Assembly: GCA_032207245.1 (NCBI GenBank)
Contig: CM063498.1
Coordinates: 57,725,440-57,789,439, forward strand
Reading direction: 5' to 3'
Origin: Pardosa pseudoannulata
Lineage: Eukaryota > Arthropoda > Arachnida > Araneae > Lycosidae
Length of the DNA stretch: 64,000 nucleotides
The notes below the pieces were generated by a model. The model was not told the DNA's origin, ran no database searches, and was given only the letters and a program-made list of their open reading frames with translations. The position numbers and the translations under genes are program-made. Below are positions 35,701 through 58,525 of this stretch, piece by piece. The stretch's first letter is position 1, and each line of letters opens with the position of its first letter.

Positions 35701-38700
35701 AAAGGGAGACATACTAAGATATTTAGCAGAAAAGCTGTGAATAGAAATTTCGTTATATAAATATTTCATACAACTTAATATTTGCATAAAAAAATAACTC
35801 ATAGGCTTTATGGGAGTTTCACCAGAGAACATGAAATGCTTCATAAGATTCAATATTCCATATAAGTGAGTTTCATATATGAAGGAATGTCTACTGACCA
35901 ATAAGCAATATTCTAAGTTTTGAAATAACCTGTGTTGTTCTTTAATTAGTTTTTTAATATATGAATAATTTATTAAAATTTTTTTATAAGTCAAAACACT
36001 GTTATTCTTGATCTAAAAACAGAATGAGAGGATTTTACTTCATATGAAATATTCAGAGAATTTATGAAATATGACCAAAAATTTATAAATACAGAGCTAA
36101 ATCTGTTATAAACTTATCAATACTGTATATACTGAAAACAAATTATAGAAATTATATAAAAAAATTACTAATATTTAACATTTACCAAATTCTTTTAAAA
36201 CTAATACCTGATTCAGAAATATCTGAAAATATGGAGGTGACAGGGGAAAAATTTAGCTTCTTTTGATTTGAGCCAATTTCTTTCTTATTCTTTTTAACAG
36301 TTGCTTGTCGTCCTTTTTTTGCCTTCAAAACACTCTTCTTTGTTTTAGTTGAAAGAGACTTGCCTGTATTAGGAATAATAGCATTATCAGGTGACTCAGC
36401 ATAATTTAATATGCTGCTAACAGCAGGTGTACGTTTTGAACGCCTTAAAATGGGAGCATTTTCCTTTTCAGTAGCTATCACTTTATTAACAGGCAATTTT
36501 TTCTTAGATGGTACACTCTGAAATCATTTAAATATACAAATTAATTGAACTGACTAACAGCAAATACATCAGACTTTAAACAAACATACTATTTTACACT
36601 TAAAGTAAAATTAAAGTTTCCCACAAAATTAAACATTTTAAAGCATTTTTTTATTTTTATATGTTTACTCTAATAAAAATAAAATCTAATAAAAATATTT
36701 TAAGTACGAAAATTTTAAAAAATTACAACACTTTATTCCTTTGTTTGGATGCTGCATCAAATTGAATGTAAATTACTAAGTGGAAAATTAAGTCAACTTA
36801 TGCAGAGCTCTTCTATTCAAACTTTTGTAATTTAAATGCTTATCAATTATTTTATTCGTAATTTACATGAAGGTCTATTCAGTTAATGAACAAAATTTCC
36901 ATTTTTAAAGAGTAGTACTATATATTTCCAATTATAGGCACATCCATATATAAGCCTAGGGTGTGATTTGGGTTCAAAAATTTACCCAAAGTTCAAAACT
37001 CTTATATAAGACAATGAAAAAATTTCTAGAGCATTCAAATATGCCACCAAGAAGCTGAAATTGTTGCCGAGCAAATAAAACTGGGGAAATATTTTCCAAT
37101 CAAATTGCTTTTTAAATAAAATGCTAAATTAATGCTTCTCAAACCATTTTTGCCACATGAAAATTTAAGTATTGCAGAAATGGAGGATCGGTTGCACCTC
37201 GAAACAAAATACAAGGACATCTCTTAACACGTTTTGAAAGTGGTCAGGAAAAACTTACATGTAAAATTTTAATCAACTTCATGCCATCTTTAATAATTTC
37301 ACAATTTTACACCAACTTATCTAGATTACTGCCACAACACTAGAGGATGCACCCAATATTTTTACTTAAGATGCTAACAGTACTTTCAACTCTTGTAACC
37401 CTACATAACAATAACTTTTTCACAAATTTAAGCAATATAATCTAAAAAAGGCTGTGTTTGGAAATTTATCGATTGCTTCCAGCTTACTTAGGATTGTCTT
37501 TATTACCAAATTAGACAATCTGCTATAATAGTACTGTTTAGGAGTAATTATAACAGATGTGATTTTAAATTTATATTTCAGTCTGTGGCTTTTCTTAAAA
37601 TTTTTGCAGATTGCATTTACATTTCCCTATTATACATTCTTTTTTCTTTAAAAAAAAAGTTAATTTTTGCCGACTTTTTGTCACAAATGATAAAAATATT
37701 TTGCCTAATAAAACATGTATTCATCTGTTCCATCGATCTATAAATAAGCCAACCCTGCAACTTTAGGTCTTTAAAAAGACCTCTTATAATACACCAAAAT
37801 AAACAGTAATTTCAAATTTCCCTTAATAGTCAAAATCTATTATCCCTAAAAATCCACATCTCCACTGCATATTTCATTAGAGGATCTGATGAATTAAAAA
37901 CAGCTTACATTAAATTGTCCAATATGTTATAACTGCAATAAATGTTGATTTTATTATTTATTATTCTGAATTCTTTATGAGGATATATGTATAAATGTTT
38001 AGCAGTAAGTTTTTCAATTCGAAATAATATCTTGTGAAAATATAAATTTATTAATCTAAGCAGTATCCCACTTTCTCAAGGTCTAAAAATTCTTATTTTT
38101 ATCATGTTTGACAAGTTAGACTAAATTGATAAACTTAAATTACTACTTTGGATTTACAAAGGTCAAGTTATTAATTAAAAATATCTTCAACAGTTTAATT
38201 AGTTTAACCATAATTCAAAGAAACAAGAGAAAAGCTCAATTTTGTGATCAAGAAAAAGTTAAATATCTTATACGTATTACTTAAAACCAAATTAATTTTT
38301 TACACTTTAAAAGAAAAAATTTTTTGTTCAATACTGAGAATATATAGTTCAATTATAGGAGATGGTACATACAAAATAGATACATATATAAATCTAAAAT
38401 GATGTAATCAACAAAATAATTTACATGGCAAAGTAGAATTGATTTTAGATGAAGTAAAAAAATCTACAATGATGACAAAAAGACAAAATTACTCTATTTT
38501 TTCTTCCAATATTTTTGTATCTATTATACTAGATCTATTATCATCAATTTATTTTAATCACTATAATCAGAGAAACTAACAGAATGTAAGCTACAGATAT
38601 ATTTTATTCATTAAATATAGAAAGAGCAGATTGTCTTTTAAATTAAAAATAACCTCTCCCTACCCTTTTGTCTTGCTTAATCTATATAAGAGTTGAACTC

Positions 38701-41700
38701 AAGATTACCTTTCAATTAGATTCTAAATGTTCTCAAATTTAAAAGCTTTTAATTACTTGAATATTCAGTATAAATCTATAAAACTAAATATGTATATAAA
38801 TAACAAATATAAAACAAATAACCAACTTATTACTCAGGACCACTGCAAAATAACTAAAAATTAATAAGTGACCATTACATTAGAATTAGAAATTAAGATA
38901 CCTATCTTGGTTAAAATAGTCAATTATACGAGTTGTAGCTTCAAACTTATTTACCTCATTATTTGGAAGCACCATATTTCCAATAATAGATTTTTCATCA
39001 GATGATACCTGTAGCGTTTGCAGAGATTTTCTGACTTTTGTTTTGTTTACCTAAATTTAATAAAAAACTACATTAAAGTAATGTCACAAAATTATTGAAC
39101 ATACAAAAAGTTTACATAAGAAATTAAGCAGAAGAATGTATTTGACTAAATGTTTCAATGCTCAACACCTTTTACCTTTTTTCCTGTTTAAGTTACACTA
39201 ATCTTTTTGTGAAAACATTTAATTATGAAATATTCATCTAAAAATCTAAATTTAACAGATAGATAACCTAATAAAAATTTAGATAATCATTATGTGAGAA
39301 TTTGTTAACTACAAATTTCCTTTCCCCTCCTCTATTTAAATGCTGTGAATTCTTAAAATCATAACCTATTCAGTTTTAGAAATTCATGATATTTTAACTT
39401 ATGTAAGATACATGTCTAGTGCTCATTATTAAACTGCTCAGGGTGAATGAATGATTTGCAATCCCTAAATTGATAGGTCATACTTTATAGTTTACTTATA
39501 CAGTACACTTATGATTTGTTCTTGTTTCTTTCAAATCTGGCATCTTAACAATACATCAAATTTGATCTTACTCTATTCAATAAATTTTAAGAAATGTGAT
39601 TCTCAAGATCCCTTTTTAAATAAAATTACTTTTATTTAAAGCATGTATTTTACCAATTTTCCCAACAGGGAAAATACTGTTTGAAAATATTTATTCAAAA
39701 TTATTTCTAATGCCTACCCTAAAAGGAAAGTCACTTTTATTAACAGAGTATTAATACTATTTAAAAAATATTGGCTTTAAAAACACTAATTTCACTAATG
39801 TTTGATGTAATGTTACCTTAAAAAATTATATTTGTGATTTAGGAGTCTTACACCATAGTAACAGTACATATTATAAAATCCAAACCATTTATTAAAATTA
39901 AAACTTTATGGAAAGCCTTTATTGGGAGGAGAAGGGCAGGTTTCATTCAAGTTATTAAAGGGTTTTTAAAAAAAATCTGGTCTTAATCAGGAAAATAAAG
40001 TAAATGTACTTTGATAAACTAGTTTTTTTTTTTTAATTAAAATTCAGATTTCTGGCAAACAATTTATTAGCTAAAAGCAGTTTATTTGTAACAATGGAAT
40101 AAAAATATTTTTTGGATAATTTTGGCTGTTTGAAAAGATTTTTTTTACTTAGCTACAGACATGCCAACATTCAGGCACTTGTGTCCGGAGTAACAGTGTG
40201 GTTTGAAATTTTAACATGCTAATTACAGATTATACATAAGTACATATCTTATTGGTTTATAAATTAAAATTAAAATATACAGTAGTAATTTGATAACGAT
40301 AAATAAAAATTTATGCATTTAAAAATTTATGAGTAGCTTTTTTAGCTTTAACAACTTATTTTTCAAAACAGTGTTTCTGATAGCAACATTGAGCCTGATT
40401 AAAATATTTCCATTTTTCAATCTATTCTTATTCTAGAATTTGTCCAATCAAATTTGACCTAAATTCAGTTTGGTATTTCAGCACAGTACTGAAAACTTTT
40501 AAGGTACAGCATTACTAAGTGGAAAGAATAATATTCAGCATTGTTTTTTGAAAAACTTTGTGCTCACTTGCTGAGTTGTAATCTTTGAGCTGTTCAAAAG
40601 CTATTTTCCAGAGCAATCTGAGGAGTTTCCGGAGTTACCAATTTTTTCATTTCATCAGAGCAACTGTGGAGTAGTTGGCTTATCTGTAGCTATGCTTGTC
40701 AGCTTATAAATATCATTAGATAAAAATCATTTTGCCATCCTAAACCCATTGAAAACAGGTATTATACAAGCAACATATTTTATAAATTGACTTAGACAGT
40801 ATATCATGAAATTTTAGGTGATATATTTATAGAGTATTTCTGATCATTAGATGTAATCTTGTGTCTATTATAGAGAATTTTCTAACCAAAAAGCATTGCC
40901 TGAGTCAATTTCAAAGGCATGTGATATGCCAATCCTAAAAATGTCAATAGCTGCAACTCAAGGCAAATGCTCCAATTGCTCTTTGCTGGTATTGTTTGCT
41001 CACTATATATTTCTTTAATGTTTTTCTAAAAATAAAAATTATCAATAAAATCCCAATTGGCTTTTTGCTATTAACTTGGCTATATTAAAAAAGTAAAATT
41101 TGATGACTCAAATAGAAATTCCATAATTCAGTTTCACTACAGGAAATATTCACTTAATAAATCATCAAATCATAGTAGAAGTTTTTAATTTCACTAATAA
41201 TACTGTACTTTAATAATGCCTTTCAGAAGGAAAAAAAAGCATTTTAAAAATTTAATTTTTCTGTTATTGGGATCAAAAGTAAGAGTCCAATTATTTTATG
41301 TGTTGGTGTTTTTTAAACAGTACTAACAATTCCAAATCACTAGGGGTACCCTATTTTGAAAATACAGCTCCTAAACCAAGTGTGTCAAACTCAAAGACTG
41401 ATAAGAGCCAAATAGGCAAATTTCCCTTTGACTACAAAAACCAAAAACTTCCTTTTTAAGCATTCAAAAGAAAAAGTCTGCATGTGCATAGCAAGTGTGC
41501 AAAGAAAGCATACAAACTTAATACTTAGTTTAGACTGCATCAAAAGAAAATTTAAAATTCAGCTAGGAAATGAATATTATTTTTGCTACATACTATTGCA
41601 TTGAGTGTGGGCCTAAAAAAATAAAATTTGATGTGGGACACATGCAACCTGCATTTTGCAATTTTGACACCCTAGTTCTAAATCAGTAGTAGGTCAACAG

Positions 41701-42772
41701 CTACTACCACCTACTAGTATGCATTCCAGCTTTTATAATGGGTGGTCAGGATTTTGTCCAACACTTTTCATTTTTATGTTCATAATTTAAATTGCCATTT
41801 TGAAAACATTGAAAAGGTAATTTTAAAGTATTGTTATTCCTAGCATTATTTAAAAATATTTTCATTATGTATTCAGAAAATTTGGCATTTTACTATATCT
41901 TTTAAAAACTAAAATTAATGACCTACACCACTGACAATTTAAATTTATGACAATATATTTGTATGCCCTGTAAATTAGTTTATACTGTGTTAAATTAATA
42001 ATTATTGTAAGCTTTAACTGCTGAAACTCTTATAAATTTTATAAAGCAAATTTACTACCTTAATTTATAAATTGCCATTACTATGGAACCAGTCGGCAGT
42101 TAGAAAACTGTACTTCTTAACAGATTAAAAAAAGGGGGGGTTGGTAGGTATAAAAAGGTTAACTACACATTCTAAATAAAAAGCAGATATTTAAGAACTA
42201 CCTATAAGGTAACACCAAAACTTGAAAATATAAATTTATATCACACCATAATGTTGCTAGTAAATATTGACTACCAGAAAACTTTAGGCTTTGAAATTGC
42301 TTATATATAATGAAGAATCTAAAATAGTTTATTTTACAAAGTTGCGTATTAAACAAAACATTAATAGTATCAATAAGTAGAATGTATTAAAGACATTACT
42401 TCAATATGTAGTAAAAATAAATATGAATTAAGGAATTCAATATTTAAATAATATTTCAAGCAAAAAGTTGCTGAAATACCTATTAAAACCCAACGTCGGG
42501 TAAAAGCTGGCTAAATAGAAATAAGTCGGTTTAACCATTACAAACTTTAATAACATGAAAAAAAATTAAGTTATATGTTGATGAAAAGACATAAATTATA
42601 AATTATTCAACATTCTAAAATCCTTGGTGAATCTAGTAAGCATAACAGAAACTAGCAAGCTAATGATATAATTGAAAAATAGTTTTAAATTATTAAATAT
42701 TTAGCATTTCAACTAATGAACATTATTTACTTGAGAAGCTCCCAAATATTTCGGTAATACGTTTCTAGACAT
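26652..42772 (-). CDS. GMNN: Geminin (DNA replication inhibitor), eight coding exons found, last exon missing
   Basis: Reading down the minus strand, exons 42772-42731, 39050-38955, 36517-36208, 31883-31785, 30117-30034, 28867-28757, 26898-26816 and 26741-26652 join in frame: 915 nt, 305 codons. Identity rests on the coiled coil from about residue 254, YWKELSEQRRIALEKAL then HENE, followed by leucine heptads and ENLAQVV; this matches vertebrate geminin (YWKE...RRKALYEALKENE...LAEVAEHV). Family knowledge: geminin binds CDT1 and blocks origin re-licensing until APC/C destroys it at mitotic exit. R21-K-S-L24 is a D-box-like degron and K64-E-N66 a KEN motif; lysine-rich clusters at 51-53 and about 110-140 are plausible nuclear-localisation signals. 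At over 305 aa it is longer than human geminin (209 aa), mostly from Ser/Thr-rich linker exons including a duplicated pair. The coil should continue past residue 305, so a last short exon lies below 26652. Confidence 0.9.
26816..26898 (-). CDS. GMNN: GMNN coding exon 7 (start of coiled coil)
   Basis: Acceptor ctttag|tcaatc and donor gaattg|gtaatt; 83 nt, phase 1 in, 0 out. It encodes PPLIYWKELSEQRRIALEKAL then HENEL. The YWKE...RR..AL..AL.ENE pattern is the geminin coiled-coil signature. Confidence 0.92.
27142..28332 (-). mobile_element. Tc1-type DNA transposon, complete ends, dead transposase
   Basis: Terminal inverted repeats CACTGTCTACCAATAAGTAC (left, after TA at 27142-27143) and its near-perfect complement ending at 28332 match at 27 of 29 positions; TA at both ends is the Tc1/mariner target duplication. 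The element is 1191 bp and sits in the GMNN intron between exons 6 and 7. The minus-strand transposase has stops and frameshifts. Confidence 0.93.
27372..28208 (-). pseudogene. Tc1-like transposase pseudogene
   Basis: The N-terminal helix-turn-helix half is recognisable (ELSDFEKGIIIGYHKCG, stop, SLRDI; then PKSTLTYVIKKWKVSGDCW and GRPTKL) but needs a frame change. Catalytic parts follow: WVLWSDESRF (first Asp codon at 27752-27750) and YFQDDNASCHVSRL (27496-27491). The usual LNPIENLW is here LNCIDNLW, so the third catalytic Glu is Asp. Several internal stops show that it cannot encode active enzyme. Confidence 0.88.
28757..28867 (-). CDS. GMNN: GMNN coding exon 6 (duplicate copy B)
   Basis: Acceptor tttgtgcag|gtccaa and donor tctg|gtgagt; 111 nt, phase 1/1. 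It encodes PIHSTKVPETVTI...GIPDKSIPDETSILTS, parallel to copy A but 27 nt longer. Confidence 0.8.
28868..30033 (-). other. GMNN intron 5, between the duplicated exons
   Basis: 1166 bp; both ends carry sequence similar to the flanks of the neighbouring duplicate exon. Contains a TA/CA microsatellite. Confidence 0.8.
29559..29600. repeat. (TA)n/(CA)n microsatellite
   Basis: TA units interrupted by ACACACACA in the intron between the duplicated GMNN exons. Confidence 0.9.
30034..30117 (-). CDS. GMNN: GMNN coding exon 5 (duplicate copy A)
   Basis: Acceptor tttgtgcag|gtctaa and donor tatg|gttagt; 84 nt, phase 1/1. It encodes LIHSTPATVSIKQ...GIPDKEISIPTY. It is clearly related to the next exon in protein, splice phase and flanking intron sequence. 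Confidence 0.8.
30118..31784 (-). other. GMNN intron 4
   Basis: 1667 bp. About 45 bp next to exon 5 match the corresponding flank of exon 6; the rest is unrecognised. Confidence 0.8.
31785..31883 (-). CDS. GMNN: GMNN coding exon 4
   Basis: Acceptor tttacag|ctcaca and donor ctcaaa|gtaagt; 99 nt, phase 1 on both sides. It encodes a Ser/Thr/Glu-rich linker (TSPPSEVKETEDSGINLTN). Confidence 0.82.
31932..32759 (+). mobile_element. hAT-like non-autonomous element (MITE), copy 1
   Basis: Starts CAGGCTTGCAA and ends TTGCAAGCCTG, perfect 11 bp inverted repeats. CAAAATA flanks both sides directly (8 bp, CAAAATAC, if the first C is counted), fitting a hAT-type 8 bp target duplication. Subterminal repeats of GTGACT/AGTCAC motifs are typical transposase-binding arrays. 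No coding capacity. It lies in the GMNN intron just upstream of exon 4. Confidence 0.8.
32116..32163. repeat. Perfect 23 bp inverted repeat (hairpin) inside MITE copy 1
   Basis: ATCTGTAATCAAGAGGG plus A6, a 2-nt centre, and the exact complement. Related direct copies of GTAATCAAGAGGGA occur at about 32020-32070, so the segment has been locally duplicated. Confidence 0.85.
34301..34445 (-). repeat. tRNA-derived SINE (family A), minus strand
   Basis: GGTTTGGAACACTACAGTCT at the tail and AGGATTTGAACCCACGAACT (B-box) then CTAACTGCTCAGCCATCAT (A-box side). Confidence 0.7.
34510..35000. repeat. Long dispersed repeat, copy 3 (3' part only), split by a SINE
   Basis: AACTTTCAAACACCTCTACTGCCAATAAATAGCCTAA... 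matches 58208-58400 of copy 2 (the gene-free end with the T-run and GGAGGGGG). The similarity is interrupted at about 34737-34890 by a SINE and resumes with purine-rich GGAAAAAAGG sequence. Confidence 0.65.
34740..34890 (-). repeat. tRNA-derived SINE (family A), minus strand, inside repeat copy 3
   Basis: TTGTTTGGAGCACTATGACC tail, GGCTATGAACATCCATACCA body and GGGATCCAAACCTGCAAACT B-box. It interrupts the dispersed repeat at 34510-35000, so it inserted later. Confidence 0.65.
36208..36517 (-). CDS. GMNN: GMNN coding exon 3 with KEN motif and basic clusters
   Basis: Acceptor gatttcag|agtgta and donor tcag|gtatta; 310 nt. It encodes ATEKENAPILRRSKRTP, a KEN box next to a basic patch, and a long Lys-rich stretch that could serve nuclear import. 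Confidence 0.85.
36518..38954 (-). other. GMNN intron 2
   Basis: 2.4 kb, A+T-rich; nothing recognisable. Confidence 0.8.
38955..39050 (-). CDS. GMNN: GMNN coding exon 2 with D-box-like motif
   Basis: Acceptor aaatttag|gtaaac and donor aatgag|gtaaat; 96 nt, phase 0 on both sides. It encodes VNKTKVRKSLQTLQVSS; RKSL fits RxxL and sits where vertebrate geminin has RRTL. Confidence 0.85.
39051..42730 (-). other. GMNN intron 1
   Basis: 3.7 kb with the short MITE at 41379-41673. The somewhat less A+T-rich stretch 40380-41010 may be an old element but no frame is convincing. Confidence 0.8.
41379..41673. mobile_element. Short MITE with GTGTCAAA ends
   Basis: Left agtgtgtcaaactc and the complement of the right end agggtgtcaaaatt form inverted repeats around about 295 bp. 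The GTGTCAAACTC terminus is a common animal hAT-type MITE end. Flanks CTAAACCA and CTAAATCA may be an offset target duplication. In the GMNN intron between exons 1 and 2. Confidence 0.55.
42731..42772 (-). CDS. GMNN: GMNN coding exon 1
   Basis: ATG at 42772-42770 on the minus strand encodes MSRNVLPKYLGASQ, then donor caa|gtaaat. The exon is 42 nt and ends in phase 0. The start lies in the divergent promoter region shared with IFT22. Confidence 0.82.
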
Positions 42773-43169
42773 CGTCTCTCTCTCGTCTTTCGTTAAACTA
42801 GTATAAAAATTTTATTCAGCGACTATTTCATTATGTTAATTTTGATTTTAGAGCCAAAGGTTACCGTGATGCCAGTCTACAGAGTCGAAAATAATGATAC
42901 AATATAAGGGAAATGAGCTAACAAATAATATTAAATTTAAATTCTATCCTAAAAAGTGTATAACAGATAAATTTAAGTTAAGTAAGTTAATTAAGATAAA
43001 TTAAGTTGTTAATAATCTTTATATACATTAATCCATTAAAAATAATAATAAGAAGAAAAATAAATTGTTCTGTAACTGTATAATCAGTTTCCATAGTAAC
43101 CAAGTATGTGTACAATCACAAGCAAGTTTTGCTACTGCAGGTTTCGCTGTCAGTTACTCTTGAATAAAT
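42773..43169. promoter_or_regulatory. Divergent promoter region between GMNN and IFT22
   Basis: The two start codons face away from each other with only 397 bp between them, in a window where other spacers run to many kb. The strip therefore probably holds both promoters and both 5' UTRs. It is A+T-rich with no obvious CpG richness. The proximal IFT22 side carries an X-box; I found no convincing E2F site on the GMNN side. Confidence 0.7.
43087..43100 (+). promoter_or_regulatory. X-box (RFX factor binding site) upstream of IFT22
   Basis: GTTTCCATAGTAAC fits the RFX X-box consensus RYYNYYATRRNRAC at all 14 positions. It lies 70 bp before the IFT22 ATG, the usual distance for X-boxes of ciliary genes in nematodes, insects and vertebrates. 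The half-sites GTTTCC and GTAAC form the expected imperfect palindrome. RFX control is inferred from motif, position and gene type. Confidence 0.75.
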
Positions 43170-55236
<12,067 letters not shown>

Positions 55237-55346
55237 AAAATTATTTTATATTCTGCACTAATAATAATTTTTAAAGAATTTTATCTTAATGTTGCATTCA
55301 TATACATCGTTAAAAAATTAACATGTAAATAGTATCCAAAAATTTT

Positions 55347-55352
55347 AATAAA
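55347..55352 (+). terminator. Likely polyadenylation signal of IFT22
   Basis: AATAAA 111 nt after the IFT22 stop codon, followed by T/TG-rich sequence (taaataattttgttcatgt). It is the first canonical hexamer at a usual 3' UTR distance. Confidence 0.5.
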
Positions 55353-55564
55353 ATGTTTAAAAATATGCTTTATATATATATAAATAATTTTGTTCATGTT
55401 ATTATTCTAATTTTAAAAATATTCTCTTTAAGTAAACTTGTTCTTGTTCAGATACCTGTGTCACAGGAGAAACAAAATTCCTACCAATTCTTTTTAGAGG
55501 AATTCTGTTAACCTGTAACATTACTAAGATATCAGTTAGTCAGACACAGAAGTCAAAATTTTGG

Positions 55565-58525
55565 GAAAAAAGAAGGAAAAAAAGGAGAAAAATTCAAAAA
55601 AGAGGAAAAAAGAGGAAGTTAAATAACTATTAAAAATTAATATTCTGATTTACTTAATGTAAAAACAAGTGCCTAAATATGAAATATGGAAGTATCTAAA
55701 TAACTTTTTATCCATATAAGCAAGTACTCAAGTTTCCTAGTAAAAAAAATATTTAAAATAGATTCAAATCAGATGCTTCTTCAATGTGCCTAATTGAAAC
55801 AATAAATTCACCAATGAAGTTGAACTTTATTATATTAAACTTTGAAGAACCATATTGTTTGTTATACTTGAACCTTTAAGAAAAATGCTAGATCTCAGAA
55901 AATTATAACTTGTATAAGATTTATAAAAATATTATCTTTAATAATTTTAATTGACTTTAACCAAACAACTGAACGATTGACTATTAGAATGACCAAAAAT
56001 GTAGACAAATGCAAAACTAATTTTGTCTTTAGTTATTGCTTACTATTTTAATACTGAATTAATTTATAATATTCCACAGACGTGATCCCAGTATTAAGAT
56101 AGTTTAAAGAATTTCTTTGTCCAATACAACAAAAAAATTTTTCATTCCTTGAGTGGCTGGACAAGATGATATTAATTTCATGCACTTTGTTTTTAAATCT
56201 AGATACATATATTTTAATATGCTATTATAACTGCAAAAATTTTTTATAAAAAATGAAGAAAAAAAACTTAGTAAATGACTGAAAGAAAGGATCCTTCTAC
56301 CTCACTCCTAAGATTCACTATAAATGTATAAAATGGAGAATCGCCATTTATGGATAAATTAGCATTGTAAACAAAAGGAATACCATGAGATCAAAATTTT
56401 CATTTGTTATAAGCTGGTTTGTTAAGATAGAAATTTCAACAGTACATCAATAATTTAAAAGCCGTTTCAAATAGCAAAGCTTTAAAATGTACTTCCAAAC
56501 AGAACTTGAAAACTTTGTAACAGTAAAATTTGTTATTAACTACTTTGTACAGTTCTATTAATTTTTCTTACATTGATTTATAATTAATGTTTAAAAAATA
56601 CAGTACAAGTCTAATTTTTTTAAATGGCCAATTTCAAAATTTTTTAAATAAAAGTAGCAGACTCAGAAGTTACATATAAGAGGGAAAGAAAAGGGGGAAA
56701 ATGAAAAAGGAAAAACAGAAAGTAAAGAACAATTTAAAAATATTTATTTAAGTATACATAATGCAAAAACTAGTACCTAAGTATGAAATATACCAGAAGC
56801 TAAATAATTTTTACTAATATAAACAATTACTTGAATCTCCTAATCAAAAAATGTTCAAAACAGATTTAAATCAGAAGTTTCTCAAATATCCTAATTAAAA
56901 AAAAAAAAAAAATCTAATAGTATAAACGCGTATTTTAGATATCAAATTTTTAGAAGGCATTTCTATAAACAAATTTTTAATCTTGTGACTGTAGAATTTC
57001 TTAAATAGCAGTAAAATCTATACCTTAATAGTTTGTAAAGATACATCTAATGATAATTATTATCATTAGATTTAATTTTAATCGATGTCTAAAAACTCAT
57101 GATTTAAATAACATATACTCTGTATAACGCTATTTTTTTAGTGGACAATTTAAAAAAAATTTTTAAATAGTAAAATTTCAGGAATATGATCGAATAGGAC
57201 GGGCTTTCTTCCGGTATCCGAGCCAGTGGGTTCGAATTCTACTTTAGACTAACAGATTTGTAACCATTTAGTTTGGTCTGAGAGCGCTAGAGTTTACTTT
57301 TATGTTACCCGACAACTAAAGACATCGGAGTTTACTACTTAATTACTACGATTCTGAACAGCTGCAAACAAAGCGGCGGGATTCGAACCCGGCGTCCTAC
57401 CGATTCAGCTGTAGGGCTGATTTTTATCGGGATTGCCGTTAAAAGTTACGATTTTTCATTAGCAAATTTTATCACCAACTTCAATATAGATGCAAAACTG
57501 AACAACAAAATAGGTGCGGATTTTTCAACAATTAACTTCCGTGCTTATCCAAAATTCCCCTAAGTTATTTGCAAGTCTCATTTTCTCACAGACACTGCCC
57601 ATTGCACAAAAATTCAGTCAATAAGATGAAGAAGCATTAAAATAACTATAGGAGGGATTGAAATCTTAATACTGTTACCGCGATATTAAAAAAATACCGA
57701 TACATAAAACAGTATTACGATCGGTCTACATGCACGTGCGTTCGGGGGATATCTAAAGTACGCAGGTTGTTAAAACATAATTCTACCGTTTGAGAGACCC
57801 CACGTTATAACAGTATTAACAATAATGGCCCATTAAAAAATGCGCATTTTCCGGAACCGAAATCCAGAAAACGGTTGTTTTTCACCAAAAACATACAATT
57901 TCGTCTTAGCTGTATTATTACAACTAAAACCACACAAGTTCTATGTGTTTATACCGCGTCACACGGCTTTTTGACCTTGAAGCACGTGTTGGGAGAATCA
58001 ACTGATAACGCTTTTCTCTTGCTCTTTGTCAAAAAAATTGTGGACGCGGCGAAAAAAAAAAAAAAAAGAAAGAAAAGAAAAAGAGAAGCGCACAGGGTCG
58101 GAGTAACGTTTGCCCCTCTTGGGTTCAGAAACGGGTTAAACAGATTTCTCGACACTACAATCGTAAAATTCGGGTCCCCCTTTAGTTTTGACACTTTGAT
58201 CGTTATTCGCTAACTTCCAAACACCTGACCGCCAATAAATAGCCTAAAACTTTTTTTTTTTTTTTTGGAGGGGGTTGGGTTTCACAGAAAGAAAAAATAG
58301 AAAAAAAGATGTTGTCAAAACATGGAAAAGACGATGTGTGCAATCCGTCCCGCCGTTACATAACTCCGTAAATGTTGCGAAAGAAAAAACAAATAAAAGG
58401 AGTGAATGGCCCAAAGAAAAAAGGAATAAAAGGAGGGAATAGGCGAAAAAAAAAGGAGGAATGCCGTAAAATAAGGAAAAAAGGAGAAATTTCTAGAAAA
58501 GAGGAAAAAAAGGAGCGCTGCGGTG
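55565..58525. repeat. Long dispersed repeat, copy 2, with internal tandem units
   Basis: Same family as 23335-25265 but longer. The start (GAAGGAAAAAAAGGAG at 55572) resembles the end (AAGGAAAAAAGGAGAAAT at 58473). Sequence around 55651-55800 recurs at 56747-56890, and 56510-56680 recurs in part at 57005-57180, indicating tandem units of about 1.1 kb with one unit internally deleted. Could be a non-autonomous Helitron or large MITE; class unresolved. Confidence 0.7.
57195..57420. repeat. Two opposed tRNA-like SINE ends
   Basis: GTGGGTTCGAATTCTA (57226, plus) and GGGATTCGAACCCGGCGTCC (57379, B-box in minus orientation) are two RNA polymerase III B-boxes facing each other. The stretch is richer in G+C than its surroundings and sits in dispersed repeat copy 2, where it is absent from copy 1. 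Confidence 0.55.

Larger units (their letters stand above)
31884..36207 (-). other. GMNN intron 3
   Basis: 4.3 kb with the hAT-like MITE copy 1, dispersed repeat copy 3 and two SINEs. 35000-36180 shows open frames but nothing recognisable. Confidence 0.8.

Noticed and set aside
35421..35994. Two minus-strand frames of 86 and 115 codons in a GMNN intron
   Set aside because: Hydrophobic/aromatic-rich translation typical of A+T-rich noise; no domain, no supporting splice sites.
57875..58213. Overlapping 112- and 81-codon frames in dispersed repeat copy 2
   Set aside because: Poly-Lys or poly-Phe translations of an A-run; copy 1 does not preserve either frame.
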